NCBI GenBank assembly: GCA_964490725.1
Contig: CAZBDU010000080.1
Span: 1 to 25,579, forward strand
Direction: 5' to 3'
From: CAZBDU01 sp964490725
GTDB taxonomy: Bacteria; Spirochaetota; Spirochaetia; SZUA-6; DRHE01
Length of the DNA: 25,579 nt
Shown one piece after another: positions 1 through 7,055 of this stretch (positions are counted from its first letter, which is position 1; each line of letters begins with the position of its first letter). The notes beneath the pieces are model-generated. The model had not been told where the DNA came from, made no database searches, and worked only from the letters and a program-made list of their open reading frames with translations. The translations under genes and the position numbers were made by a program.

Positions 1-38
1 GCCGCGGGCCGCCGGCGTCCGCAGCCGGCCCGGAAGCT

Positions 39-533
39 TCAGCCCTCCTGGCCGGCCGGCCGCCCGCCGTTCTCCGGGAGCTCGATCTTGGTGACGGATT
101 TCACCGTGGACAGGACGAACATGCTGGAGAACTTGGCGATGCTCTGCAGCCGGGCCAGCTTGTTGAACACGAAGGTGTCGTAGCCGGGTATGTCGTCCGC
201 CACGACCTTCAGCAGGTAATCCTTGTCCCCGGAGATGCGGTAGCATTCCAGCACCTCCGGCATGGTGCTGATCTCCTCGCTGAGGCGGGTGATGGTCTCC
301 GCGGTGTACTCGTTGACGGTGACGAACACGAACACCAGGATCTTCTTGCCGATCTTGTTCGGCTCCACCAGGGCCACGTACTTCCTGATGATCCCGCTTC
401 TCTCCAGCTTGCGAACGCGCTCGAACACCGTGGCCGGTGCGAGCCCCACCAGCCCCGCCAGCTCGGCGTTGGTGATGGAACCCCGCTCCTGGAGGATGTT
501 GAGGATTCTCGTGTTGACAGCATCCATTTTCAT
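39..533 (-). CDS. Lrp/AsnC-family transcriptional regulator
   Basis: The 164-residue protein has the two-part layout of Lrp/AsnC regulators. An N-terminal winged helix-turn-helix occupies about residues 5-55 (ILNILQERGSITNAELA, then a recognition helix around PATVFERVRKLE). A C-terminal RAM/AsnC ligand-sensing domain follows from about 65 to 150, with the family's GDKDYLLKVV strand and an FSSMFVLSTVK ending. Such proteins form dimers or octamers, bind amino acids or related small molecules and often control the neighbouring divergent gene, here the acyl-CoA synthetase. The ATG at 533 is chosen; a second in-frame ATG lies two codons in. The Shine-Dalgarno sequence is weak. The transcript probably starts about 90 bases upstream at a near-consensus promoter. 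The family call is firm; the effector is unknown. Confidence 0.93.
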   Translation of the reverse strand: MKMDAVNTRILNILQERGSITNAELAGLVGLAPATVFERVRKLERSGIIRKYVALVEPNKIGKKILVFVFVTVNEYTAETITRLSEEISTMPEVLECYRISGDKDYLLKVVADDIPGYDTFVFNKLARLQSIAKFSSMFVLSTVKSVTKIELPENGGRPAGQEG

Positions 534-632
534 GCCTGGGCATCTCCGGGATCGTCTATCGGCTTCCGACGGCGCCCCTGAAGGGGCGGCAGGCTGGCGG
601 AATCTCCAGAATGTTTACTGCTTTGCCCAGCA

Positions 633-661
633 ATTGTACAGGCAGGCGCAGGGCGTGTCAA
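633..661 (-). promoter_or_regulatory. Sigma70-type promoter of the Lrp/AsnC gene
   Basis: On the minus strand a perfect -35 TTGACA (656-661) is followed by 17 bases and a -10 TACAAT (633-638, five of six consensus bases). The predicted start near 626 leaves a leader of about 90 bases containing the short inverted repeat GCCCCT-GA-AGGGGC around 573-586. Confidence 0.7.
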
Positions 662-754
662 CGCTGGCGCCGGAAAAGCCGTGCTTTTTTCGAAGCCTGG
701 CCCGCAACGCCGGGTTCGCGTCGAATATCCTTCGGCCAGCCGGGGCACGGGTCC

Positions 755-783
755 TTGACGGCACCGCATGCTCATACTACAGT
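755..783 (+). promoter_or_regulatory. Sigma70-type promoter of the acyl-CoA synthetase gene
   Basis: TTGACG (755-760), a 17-base spacer and TACAGT (778-783) lie about 50-80 bases upstream of the candidate starts of the synthetase. The 297-base divergent gap 534-830 holds this promoter and that of the regulator, so the Lrp-type protein could control both. Apart from a T-run at 683-688 I see nothing else in the gap. Confidence 0.55.
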
Positions 784-830
784 GCCGGAAGGCGCCTCCG
801 GCCGCGCGCCGGCCGGAGGGCAGGCCCGGC

Positions 831-3122
831 ATGGGGAGGACGCGGCAGGTGAGCCCGGCGATGGATCCCACGTGGGCGGCAGAGGTGCAGGCGGTCCTGG
901 AGCGGGCCGGCCGCGACGGCCGCCGCCGGCTCTACGAGCACGAGGTCTACGACATCCTGGCGGCTCTGAAGATCCGCACGCCCACCTGCGTGGTGGCCCG
1001 CCAGGATGCCGACATCACCCACGGCACGCTCTCCATGTTCGGCTCCGAGCGCATCGTGCTCAAGGCCATCTCCGTCGAGGTGGCTCACAAGCGGCAGGCC
1101 GGCGGAGTCCGGGTGGTCTACAAGGACCTGGACTTCGTGCGTTACTCGGTGCGGGAGATGCTGGAGCGCTTCTCCGCGCGGGGGCTTCCCCTGGCGGGGG
1201 TGCTGCTGGTGGAGCACGTGGACTACTCCCCGGAGCTGGGCAACGAGATCCTCCTGGGCTTTCGGGAAAGCGCCGCCTTCGGTCCGGTGATCTCTTTCAG
1301 CAAGGGAGGCGCGGACGCCGAGCATTTCGCGGCTCACTTCTCCCCGCCGAACCTGATCCTGCCGCCCATCGACCACGAGTGGGCAGCGGCCCTGCAGGCC
1401 TCCACGCACATTCAGAAGAAGTACCTGGACGAGGGCAGGGGAGACTGCATCGCCAAGATCGTGGACACGGAGGTCCGCTTCAGCGAGCTGGCCACCGCTT
1501 TCTCGAGCTTCTTCCCCTCGGCGACCCGCTTCGTGCTGACCGAGCTGGAGATCAACCCCTTCGTGTTCGACCGGCACGGAACGCTTCTGGCCATCGACGG
1601 GTACGCGGCCTTCCAGGAGAGGGAGCCTCTGCCGCCCCGGCTGGAGATGCTGCCCAAGGAGACTCTCACGCCCCTGTTCGAGCCGCGGGGAGTCGCCGTG
1701 GTGGGAATCAGCGCCTCCGACAACGGGAAGGCCGGCAACATCATCGTCAGGAACCTGGCGGGGCTGGGAAGGGAGGACCTGTACTGCGTGAACTCCCGGG
1801 GCGGCCGCGCCACCATCGCCGGAAAGCAGTATCCCCTGTACAGGACGGTAGCGGAGGTTCCGGACCCGATCGACCTGGCGGTGGTGACCGTGCCTGCGGC
1901 GGCCGCCCCCGCCGTGGCGGAAGACTGCGCGCGCAAGGGGGTGAAGGTGCTGCTCCTCATTCCCGGCGGCTTCAGCGAAATCACCAACGACCGCAGCGCC
2001 GAGGAGCGGATCCTGGAGGTGGCCCGCCGGCACGGCATGCGCGTGGTGGGGCCCAACTGCCTGGGCGTGGTCTACGCGGGTGAGGGCGGCCACCCGGGGC
2101 TGAACACCTTCTTCATCCCGGAGGAGAAGTTCAAGGTCAACCTGGACAGGGAGAGGAACGTGGCCATCCTCAGCCAGAGCGGGGCCATGGGGATCATGGA
2201 AATCTACAACCTGCGCAACGCCATCTCCCCCAAGGTGATCGTCAGCTACGGAAACCAGCTGGACGTGGATCCCGCCGACCTGGTGCAGTACTTCGAGGAC
2301 GACCCCATGGTGGACGTGATCGGGCTGTACATCGAGGGGTTCAACCCCGGGGCGGGACGGAGGTTCTTCGAGGTCACCTCCCGCTGCCGCAAGCCCATCG
2401 TGGCGTACAAGGCCGGGCGCACCCAGGCCGGCCAGCGCGCAGCGCTGTCCCACACGGCCAGCATCGCCGGCGAGTACCGGGTGGCCAGGGCCGCGATGAA
2501 GCAGGCGGGACTGGTGGTGGCCGACAGCATGATCGACCACGGCGACCTGGTGAAGACCTTTGCTCTCCTGCACGATTTCCAGGTGAACGGCAACAGGGTG
2601 GCGGTGATCGCCAACGCAGGCTACGAGAAGACCTACGCCGCCGACAGCCTGGCGGAGCTGGCCCTGGCCGAGCTGGACGCCCGGACGCAGGCCCGCCTGG
2701 CGGAAGTGGTCCCCCCCTACGTGAATGTGGAGCCGCTGCTGGATCTCACCGCCATGGTCTCCGACGAGCAGTTCGAGCGCTGCATCGACATCATGCTCGG
2801 CTCCCCGGCCGTGGACGCCCTGTGCATCTCCATCGTGCCCCAGGCTCAGGTGCTCCACACCACCGACCGGGAGATCGAACACTACGAGCGCAACATCGCC
2901 TCCCGGATCGTGGAGACGGTGCACCGCCACCGCAAGCCCACGGTGGTGTCCGTGAACGTGGTCTCCGGCGCGGACGCGGTGTACAACCGCTTCGGACAGG
3001 TGATGGACTCCGGCGGGGTTCCCACTTACCTGACCGCCCAGCGCGCCATGGCCTGTCTGAACGAGTTCGTCCGCTACCGGCTGGTGAAGGAACGGCACCT
3101 GATCAGCGAATGGTTGCGGTAG
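831..3122 (+). CDS. ADP-forming acyl-CoA synthetase (acetate-CoA ligase family), single chain
   Basis: This 763-residue protein belongs to the NDP-forming acyl-CoA synthetases, which interconvert acyl-CoA, ADP and phosphate with free acid, CoA and ATP through a phosphohistidine. The order is beta-like then alpha-like. An ATP-grasp domain covers about residues 35-265 (RIVLKAIS near 74-81, TELEINPF at 237-244). A CoA-binding Rossmann domain starts near 280 (GVAVVGISAS, then VVGPNCLGV at 405-413). Succinyl-CoA-ligase-like domains follow (NVAILSQSGAMG near 443-454). The likely phosphorylated histidine is His541 in LSHTASIAG. The ATG at 831 has GGAGGG ten bases upstream; GTG 849, with GGAGGA eight bases upstream, and ATG 861 are good in-frame alternatives. 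The divergent Lrp-type regulator suggests a role in acid or amino-acid-derived acyl-CoA metabolism; this is inference and the substrate cannot be read. Confidence 0.92.
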   Translation: MGRTRQVSPAMDPTWAAEVQAVLERAGRDGRRRLYEHEVYDILAALKIRTPTCVVARQDADITHGTLSMFGSERIVLKAISVEVAHKRQAGGVRVVYKDLDFVRYSVREMLERFSARGLPLAGVLLVEHVDYSPELGNEILLGFRESAAFGPVISFSKGGADAEHFAAHFSPPNLILPPIDHEWAAALQASTHIQKKYLDEGRGDCIAKIVDTEVRFSELATAFSSFFPSATRFVLTELEINPFVFDRHGTLLAIDGYAAFQEREPLPPRLEMLPKETLTPLFEPRGVAVVGISASDNGKAGNIIVRNLAGLGREDLYCVNSRGGRATIAGKQYPLYRTVAEVPDPIDLAVVTVPAAAAPAVAEDCARKGVKVLLLIPGGFSEITNDRSAEERILEVARRHGMRVVGPNCLGVVYAGEGGHPGLNTFFIPEEKFKVNLDRERNVAILSQSGAMGIMEIYNLRNAISPKVIVSYGNQLDVDPADLVQYFEDDPMVDVIGLYIEGFNPGAGRRFFEVTSRCRKPIVAYKAGRTQAGQRAALSHTASIAGEYRVARAAMKQAGLVVADSMIDHGDLVKTFALLHDFQVNGNRVAVIANAGYEKTYAADSLAELALAELDARTQARLAEVVPPYVNVEPLLDLTAMVSDEQFERCIDIMLGSPAVDALCISIVPQAQVLHTTDREIEHYERNIASRIVETVHRHRKPTVVSVNVVSGADAVYNRFGQVMDSGGVPTYLTAQRAMACLNEFVRYRLVKERHLISEWLR

Positions 3123-3131
3123 CCCGCGGGC
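3122..3131. other. 10-bp perfect palindrome between convergent genes
   Basis: GCCCGCGGGC begins at the last base of the synthetase stop codon and fills nearly all of the 11-base gap to the convergent GGDEF gene. There is no U-tract, so a terminator role is weakly supported; in DNA this GC-rich such palindromes also occur by chance. Confidence 0.3.
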
Positions 3132-3133
3132 CG

Positions 3134-3868
3134 TCAGGAGACCACGATGCGGTTGCCGCCGCCCCGTTTGGCGTCGTACAGCGCGCGGTCCGCCTCCTCC
3201 AGCAGCTCCTCCAGGGAGCCCAGGTACTCCTCGCGGGTGGCCACTCCGAAGCTCCCGCTCACCGGCACCGGCTCCTCCCCGTCGGCGAACGCCGCCGCCT
3301 CCACCACCTCCCGCACCCGTTCGGCGAACTGCATCGCCTCCGAGCGCGTGGTGCGCGGCAGCAGGAAGGCGAACTCGTCCCCCCCCAGCCTCGCGAACAC
3401 GTCGCTGCGGCGCACGGTCTGCCGGCAGCCCTGGCTCACCCTCCGCAGCACCCGATCGCCCACCAGATGGCCGTGATTGTCGTTGATGCCCTTCAGCCCG
3501 TCTATGTCGAAGAGAATGATGGAGAACTGCTCCCCCGACCGTCCGGCGCGGGCCGTCTCCTTTTCGGATTGCTCCACGAAGTAGCGCCGGTTGTAGGCGC
3601 CGGTCAGCTCGTCCACGTAGGAGATTTCCCGCAGCTGCCGCTCCAGGCGGTCCAGGGTGAAAAGCATGCGCAGCAACAGCACGCTCAAAGGCGGCGCGAC
3701 CAGGGCAGGCACCAGCAGGCTCACCACCACGCCGCTCCGCGCGATGCCGCCGGTGAACAGCAGCATCACCGGCAGAGCCGCAAGCAGCGAGGAGATCATC
3801 GCCACCACCGTCACTAGGACCGTCGACCCGGCCACTCCCAGCCGGGCAAGGATCTGGCGCCACCACAT
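3134..3868 (-). CDS. Small membrane-anchored diguanylate cyclase (GGDEF)
   Basis: The 244-residue protein has two hydrophobic helices (about residues 10-38 and 46-70) and then a full GGDEF domain (about 80-244), which makes c-di-GMP from two GTP. Visible motifs are DELTGAYNRR at the domain start, the metal/GTP region FDIDGLKGINDNHGH (120-134), an intact GGDEF signature at 162-166 and an inhibitory RxxD site (R153-D156) five residues before it. The ending ADRALYDAKRGGGNR is typical. The start is the ATG at 3868, just before the first membrane helix; the reading frame stays open far upstream only because of high GC. It lies 47 bases downstream of the P-loop gene on the same strand and is probably co-transcribed. 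There is no obvious sensory domain beyond the membrane hairpin. It should be active and product-inhibited. Confidence 0.93.
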   Translation of the reverse strand: MWWRQILARLGVAGSTVLVTVVAMISSLLAALPVMLLFTGGIARSGVVVSLLVPALVAPPLSVLLLRMLFTLDRLERQLREISYVDELTGAYNRRYFVEQSEKETARAGRSGEQFSIILFDIDGLKGINDNHGHLVGDRVLRRVSQGCRQTVRRSDVFARLGGDEFAFLLPRTTRSEAMQFAERVREVVEAAAFADGEEPVPVSGSFGVATREEYLGSLEELLEEADRALYDAKRGGGNRIVVS

Positions 3869-3915
3869 CTGCGCAGCTCCGCTGCCAACAACCCTATCGC
3901 AGCCCGGCGGGGAAG

Positions 3916-4635
3916 TCAAAGCGGCGGCCGGCGCTTTCCCGGCTGCCCCCTCCGGGACCAGTCGAGCCAGGCGGCACGCACCCGCTCGACCCGCCTGAGC
4001 CCCTCGGCGAGACAGCGTTTCAGAAACTCGGCCTCCGCATCCGCACCCCCGGGCAGCCGGGAATCGCGGGAAACGGTCCGCCAGCCGGACCGATCGAACA
4101 CGTGGACCCGGTCCACGACGGGTCTCAGGCCCGCCGCCGGCTCCACCCTGATGGGAATGAACGTCTCCGCGGCGTTGAAGTCCCCCGAGCCTGCTCCGCA
4201 CTCCGCCACCACCTGCCGCCGGGCCTCCTCCAACGTATCTGCATGGAGATTCGACACCAGCCGGCAGCCGCCGGCCCCCAGCGCGAAGAAACGGGCCACC
4301 TCGGCTCCCCAGATGTAGGCGTCGTAGTAGCCCGGGCTCAGCTCGTAGGCCACCAGATACTCCCCCGCTTCGGCAGCCTGCCATCCTCCGCCCCGGCCGG
4401 TGAGGCGGAGCACGGAGCGCGGGGGCACCATGGCCAGCAGGGCAGCCATGACCGTTGTCTTGCCTGCGCCTCCGGGTCGGGCGCCCACCAGCCAGGAAGC
4501 GCCGGCCTGGACCCTGCCCACAAGCCACGCAGCCTGGGCCAGAGTGAGGGTGCCGGCCTCGACCAGGTCGACCACGGAGAGCATCCTTCCCCCGCGCTGA
4601 TTGGCCCTGTTGACGAGCGCGATCACACCGTCCAT
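3916..4635 (-). CDS. Orphan P-loop ATPase resembling the VirB11/GspE secretion-ATPase core
   Basis: The 239-residue protein has a Walker A motif, GARPGGAGKTT (51-61), preceded by a helix-rich segment and followed by ALLAMVPPRSVLRLTG. That arrangement resembles the core of type II/IV secretion and pilus ATPases. About 70 residues on, SNLHADTLEEA (128-138) resembles their 'HA(N/D)xxxEA' histidine box. A clear acidic Walker B is not obvious, and the usual N-terminal domains are missing. No secretion, pilus or conjugation gene is nearby; the neighbours are two GGDEF genes, one probably in the same transcript. The ATG at 4635 is chosen because a consensus -10 lies only 9 bases upstream, which would give an almost leaderless mRNA. 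There is no Shine-Dalgarno sequence. A role in signalling or envelope function is inference. Confidence 0.75.
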   Translation of the reverse strand: MDGVIALVNRANQRGGRMLSVVDLVEAGTLTLAQAAWLVGRVQAGASWLVGARPGGAGKTTVMAALLAMVPPRSVLRLTGRGGGWQAAEAGEYLVAYELSPGYYDAYIWGAEVARFFALGAGGCRLVSNLHADTLEEARRQVVAECGAGSGDFNAAETFIPIRVEPAAGLRPVVDRVHVFDRSGWRTVSRDSRLPGGADAEAEFLKRCLAEGLRRVERVRAAWLDWSRRGQPGKRRPPL

Positions 4636-4644
4636 GGGGGCTCG

Positions 4645-4674
4645 ATTATAGGCCCCTCCCCCCCTGCTTGTCAG
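4645..4674 (-). promoter_or_regulatory. Promoter of the P-loop ATPase gene, predicting a leaderless mRNA
   Basis: On the minus strand a perfect TATAAT (-10, 4645-4650) lies 18 bases after CTGACA (-35, 4669-4674, five of six consensus bases). Transcription should begin near 4638, about three bases before the ATG at 4635. The -35 shares five positions with the -35 of the divergent promoter. Confidence 0.65.
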
Positions 4675-4697
4675 CCCCGGCGCAAATCTCCTACACT
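4668..4697 (+). promoter_or_regulatory. Promoter of the sensor-GGDEF gene
   Basis: TTGTCA (-35, 4668-4673), 18 bases, then TACACT (-10, 4692-4697). The expected start near 4704 leaves a leader of only about 10 bases before the GTG at 4715, with no Shine-Dalgarno sequence. The -35 overlaps the oppositely oriented -35 of the P-loop gene. Confidence 0.55.
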
Positions 4698-4714
4698 TCG
4701 CTGCGGGTGCTCCC

Positions 4715-6325
4715 GTGACGGCAGAGCGCAGCAATCCATCCCTGGTTCTCGTGTTCCTGAGGGTGTTCCTCCCCACCCTGCTCCTCATGAGCCTGCTCAT
4801 CGGCTACGTGTTCTACCGCGACATGGAAAGCGCCGCCGGGATCCTGGAGCTGAGCGAGGAGCGCATCGTGGAAACCCAGGCGGAGGCGATCCAGTCGGCC
4901 ATGGCCGGGGTGGCCTCGGACCTGCGCTTTCTGGCCTCCCAGAACGAGCTGCGCCGGTCTCTGCAGGGAGATCAGCCGGGCTACCGGGAGACCCTGGCGG
5001 AGGGGCTGGCGGCGTTCCTGTTCGCCAAGCGCATCTACCGGCAGGCCGCCCTGCTCGGTGCGAACGGGAAGGAGCGAATCCGGGTGGACCTCCGCGGCCC
5101 CCGCCCGGTGGAGGTGCCGCCGGGAGAGCTGCGGGACCGATCCGGGCGGCCCTACGTGCAGGACACGCAGCGGCTTCCGGTGGGGGACATCTACGTCTCT
5201 CCGCTGGATCCGGGCGGGATGGCTCCCGGCGAGGCGCGGCTCCCCGGCCCGGTGATCCACTTCGCCACACCCCTGGGTGGGGAGGGCGCCCAACGGCGCA
5301 TCCTGGTGCTCGACTACGACAGCTCCGAGCTCCTGGAACGGGTCCGCCGTGCGGACCGGGAGCACGGCGGGCGCAAGGGGACCCTCCACCTGCTGGATTC
5401 TGCGGGCGGATGGCTGGTGGGGCCGGAGACCGTCCAGGAGTTCTCCGTTGCCATCGAAGGCCAGAAACGGGGCTTCTTCGGCCAGCTCTACCCGAAGGCC
5501 TGGGCTCGCATTTCCAGCGGACGGGAGGGACAGTTCCGGGCACCCGCCGGCCTGCTCACCTTCACCACGATCAACCTGGAGCGCCTGGTGAACCAGGGCC
5601 GCACCCTGCCCCAGGAGAACCTCTGGAAGGTGGTCTACCTGGTGTCACGGCAGGCGCTCGAGAGCTACGCCTGGGAGCAGCTGGCGCGCACCCTGGCGCT
5701 GATCGGGATCAGCGCGCTGTTCCTGGCGATTCTCTCGGGATTCCTGACGCGGGTGCGGGGCCGCCAGCTGGCAGCCGAGGCCCGGCTGAAGGAGGCGGCG
5801 CTCACCGATCCCATGACCGGCCTGGGCAACCGCCGCGCCTTCGTTCAGCACTTCGAATACGAGCAGAACCGCAGCCGGCGCTACCACGAGCCGCTGTGCT
5901 TCATCCTGGGTGACCTGGACCACTTCAAGGACATCAACGACAATCACGGGCACGAGGCGGGGGACCTGGTGCTCACCGGCGTCGCCGCGCTGCTGCGCTC
6001 GAGCCTGCGCAGCATGGACTCGATCAGCCGCTGGGGGGGCGAGGAGTTCATCGTCATGCTCCCGGAGACCTCCCAGGAGGGGTGTCTGTTCACGGCGGAG
6101 AAGCTGCGCCGCCTGGTGGAGGCGAAGCAGTTTCACCACGACGCCACCCGCCTGCAGGTCACCATGAGCTTCGGAATCGCGGCCTACCGCCCGGGTGAAA
6201 GCCTGGACCAGACGGTGGCCGCCGCGGACCGCGGCCTGTACCTGGCCAAGCAGCGGGGACGCAATCGGGTGTGCCGGTGGGAGCCGCGGCGGCCGGACTC
6301 AGGGAGCAGCCGCCAGGCCGACTAG
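4715..6325 (+). CDS. Transmembrane diguanylate cyclase with a CACHE-like sensor domain
   Basis: The 536-residue protein has a first membrane helix (about 10-31), a large presumed periplasmic region (32-323), a second helix (about 324-345) and a GGDEF domain (about 360-525). The sensor region opens with a long helix and contains strands compatible with a double CACHE fold; that fold is a judgement from layout. In the catalytic domain I see DPMTGLGNRRAF, GDLDHFKDINDNHGH (399-413), an active GGEEF at 441-445 and an RxxD inhibitory site (R432-D435). The GTG at 4715 is used because the first in-frame ATG falls inside the first membrane helix. The 3' end overlaps the convergent HAD gene by 27 bases. 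It probably converts an extracellular small-molecule signal into c-di-GMP; the ligand is unknown. Confidence 0.92.
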   Translation: MTAERSNPSLVLVFLRVFLPTLLLMSLLIGYVFYRDMESAAGILELSEERIVETQAEAIQSAMAGVASDLRFLASQNELRRSLQGDQPGYRETLAEGLAAFLFAKRIYRQAALLGANGKERIRVDLRGPRPVEVPPGELRDRSGRPYVQDTQRLPVGDIYVSPLDPGGMAPGEARLPGPVIHFATPLGGEGAQRRILVLDYDSSELLERVRRADREHGGRKGTLHLLDSAGGWLVGPETVQEFSVAIEGQKRGFFGQLYPKAWARISSGREGQFRAPAGLLTFTTINLERLVNQGRTLPQENLWKVVYLVSRQALESYAWEQLARTLALIGISALFLAILSGFLTRVRGRQLAAEARLKEAALTDPMTGLGNRRAFVQHFEYEQNRSRRYHEPLCFILGDLDHFKDINDNHGHEAGDLVLTGVAALLRSSLRSMDSISRWGGEEFIVMLPETSQEGCLFTAEKLRRLVEAKQFHHDATRLQVTMSFGIAAYRPGESLDQTVAAADRGLYLAKQRGRNRVCRWEPRRPDSGSSRQAD

Positions 6326-6961
6326 CTCCTCCAGGGAGCGGATGCGGTGATCCGGCCGCAGGAGGGCCAGCCTGCGCCGGTCCTGGAAGCGCAGGTTCCA
6401 GGGCGGCTCGTATAGCGCGGCGGCCACCCCGGCCCGCCTTGCGGCCGCCACGTCCCGGTCGCTGTCCCCCACCATGAGGGCCCGGCCGGAGCCGACCCCC
6501 AGGGCGGCGAGGGCGCGCTCCACCACCTCGGGATGCGGCTTGACGCGCCGCACATCCTCCACGGTCAGGACCACTTCCACCAGGTCCAGGAGCCCCCGCC
6601 GGCGCAGCACCGGCTCCACGAACGCCCTGCGGGAGGCGGTCAGAATGGCCAGGCGCGCCCCTGCCGCCTTCAGCCCCCGCAGCGCCTGGAGGGCTCCGGG
6701 GTTGAGCGCCACCTGCCCGGCACGTCCTTCCAGCCGGGCGTTCACCTCACGCACGAACGCCTCCGGATCGCGCACCCCGAAACGGCGCGGCCCCTCCCAG
6801 TCGAAGAACAGCTCGCGGATGACCTCCTCCTCCGCGGCGCTGCACCCGAAGCGCTCCAGGGTCCGACGGTAGACATCCAGCCAGAGATCCAGGGTCGCGG
6901 CCAGGCAGCCGTCCCAGTCAAAGAGGAAAGCCGAGTAATGAAGGGAAACCAGGCAGGACAC
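6299..6961 (-). CDS. HAD-superfamily phosphatase, phosphoglycolate-phosphatase-like
   Basis: The 220-residue protein has all four HAD motifs. Motif I is FDWDGCLAAT (nucleophile Asp15, Asp17), motif II is LTAS, the motif III lysine sits in VKPHPE, and motif IV is MVGDSDRD. An alpha-helical cap follows motif I, as in the phosphoglycolate/beta-phosphoglucomutase branch. These enzymes act in the cytoplasm on small phosphorylated metabolites; the substrate cannot be read. The GTG at 6961 is preferred because AAAGAGG lies six bases upstream and it leaves a normal short lead-in to motif I; GTG 6985 is the alternative. The gene is divergent from the aminotransferase operon, so a link to that pathway is possible but unproven. 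Its tail overlaps the end of the sensor-GGDEF gene by 27 bases. Confidence 0.88.
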   Translation of the reverse strand: MSCLVSLHYSAFLFDWDGCLAATLDLWLDVYRRTLERFGCSAAEEEVIRELFFDWEGPRRFGVRDPEAFVREVNARLEGRAGQVALNPGALQALRGLKAAGARLAILTASRRAFVEPVLRRRGLLDLVEVVLTVEDVRRVKPHPEVVERALAALGVGSGRALMVGDSDRDVAAARRAGVAAALYEPPWNLRFQDRRRLALLRPDHRIRSLEELVGLAAAP

Positions 6962-6996
6962 AGGCGGCCTCTTTGATCGTAACACTCAATTCGTGC

Positions 6997-7024
6997 TTGA
7001 CTCAGCGATACACCTTACTATACT
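6997..7024 (+). promoter_or_regulatory. Strong sigma70-type promoter of the aminotransferase operon
   Basis: TTGACT (6997-7002), a 16-base spacer and TATACT (7019-7024): each box matches consensus at five of six positions. The start is expected near 7031. The inverted repeat TTGTG-N7-CACAA (7024-7040) spans the predicted start site and could be an operator. Confidence 0.7.
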
Positions 7025-7055
7025 TGTGTCGAATGCACAAATCCAGGAGACCGCG

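Noticed and set aside
670..690. AAAAGC-CGT-GCTTTTTT near the synthetase promoter, terminator-like
   Set aside because: The stem is AT-rich and short, and no gene ends just upstream on the plus strand.
777..3866. Very long open frame antisense to the synthetase and GGDEF genes
   Set aside because: High GC leaves antisense frames open; the translation is His/Gln/Val-rich low-complexity sequence with no domain, and the sense genes are unambiguous.
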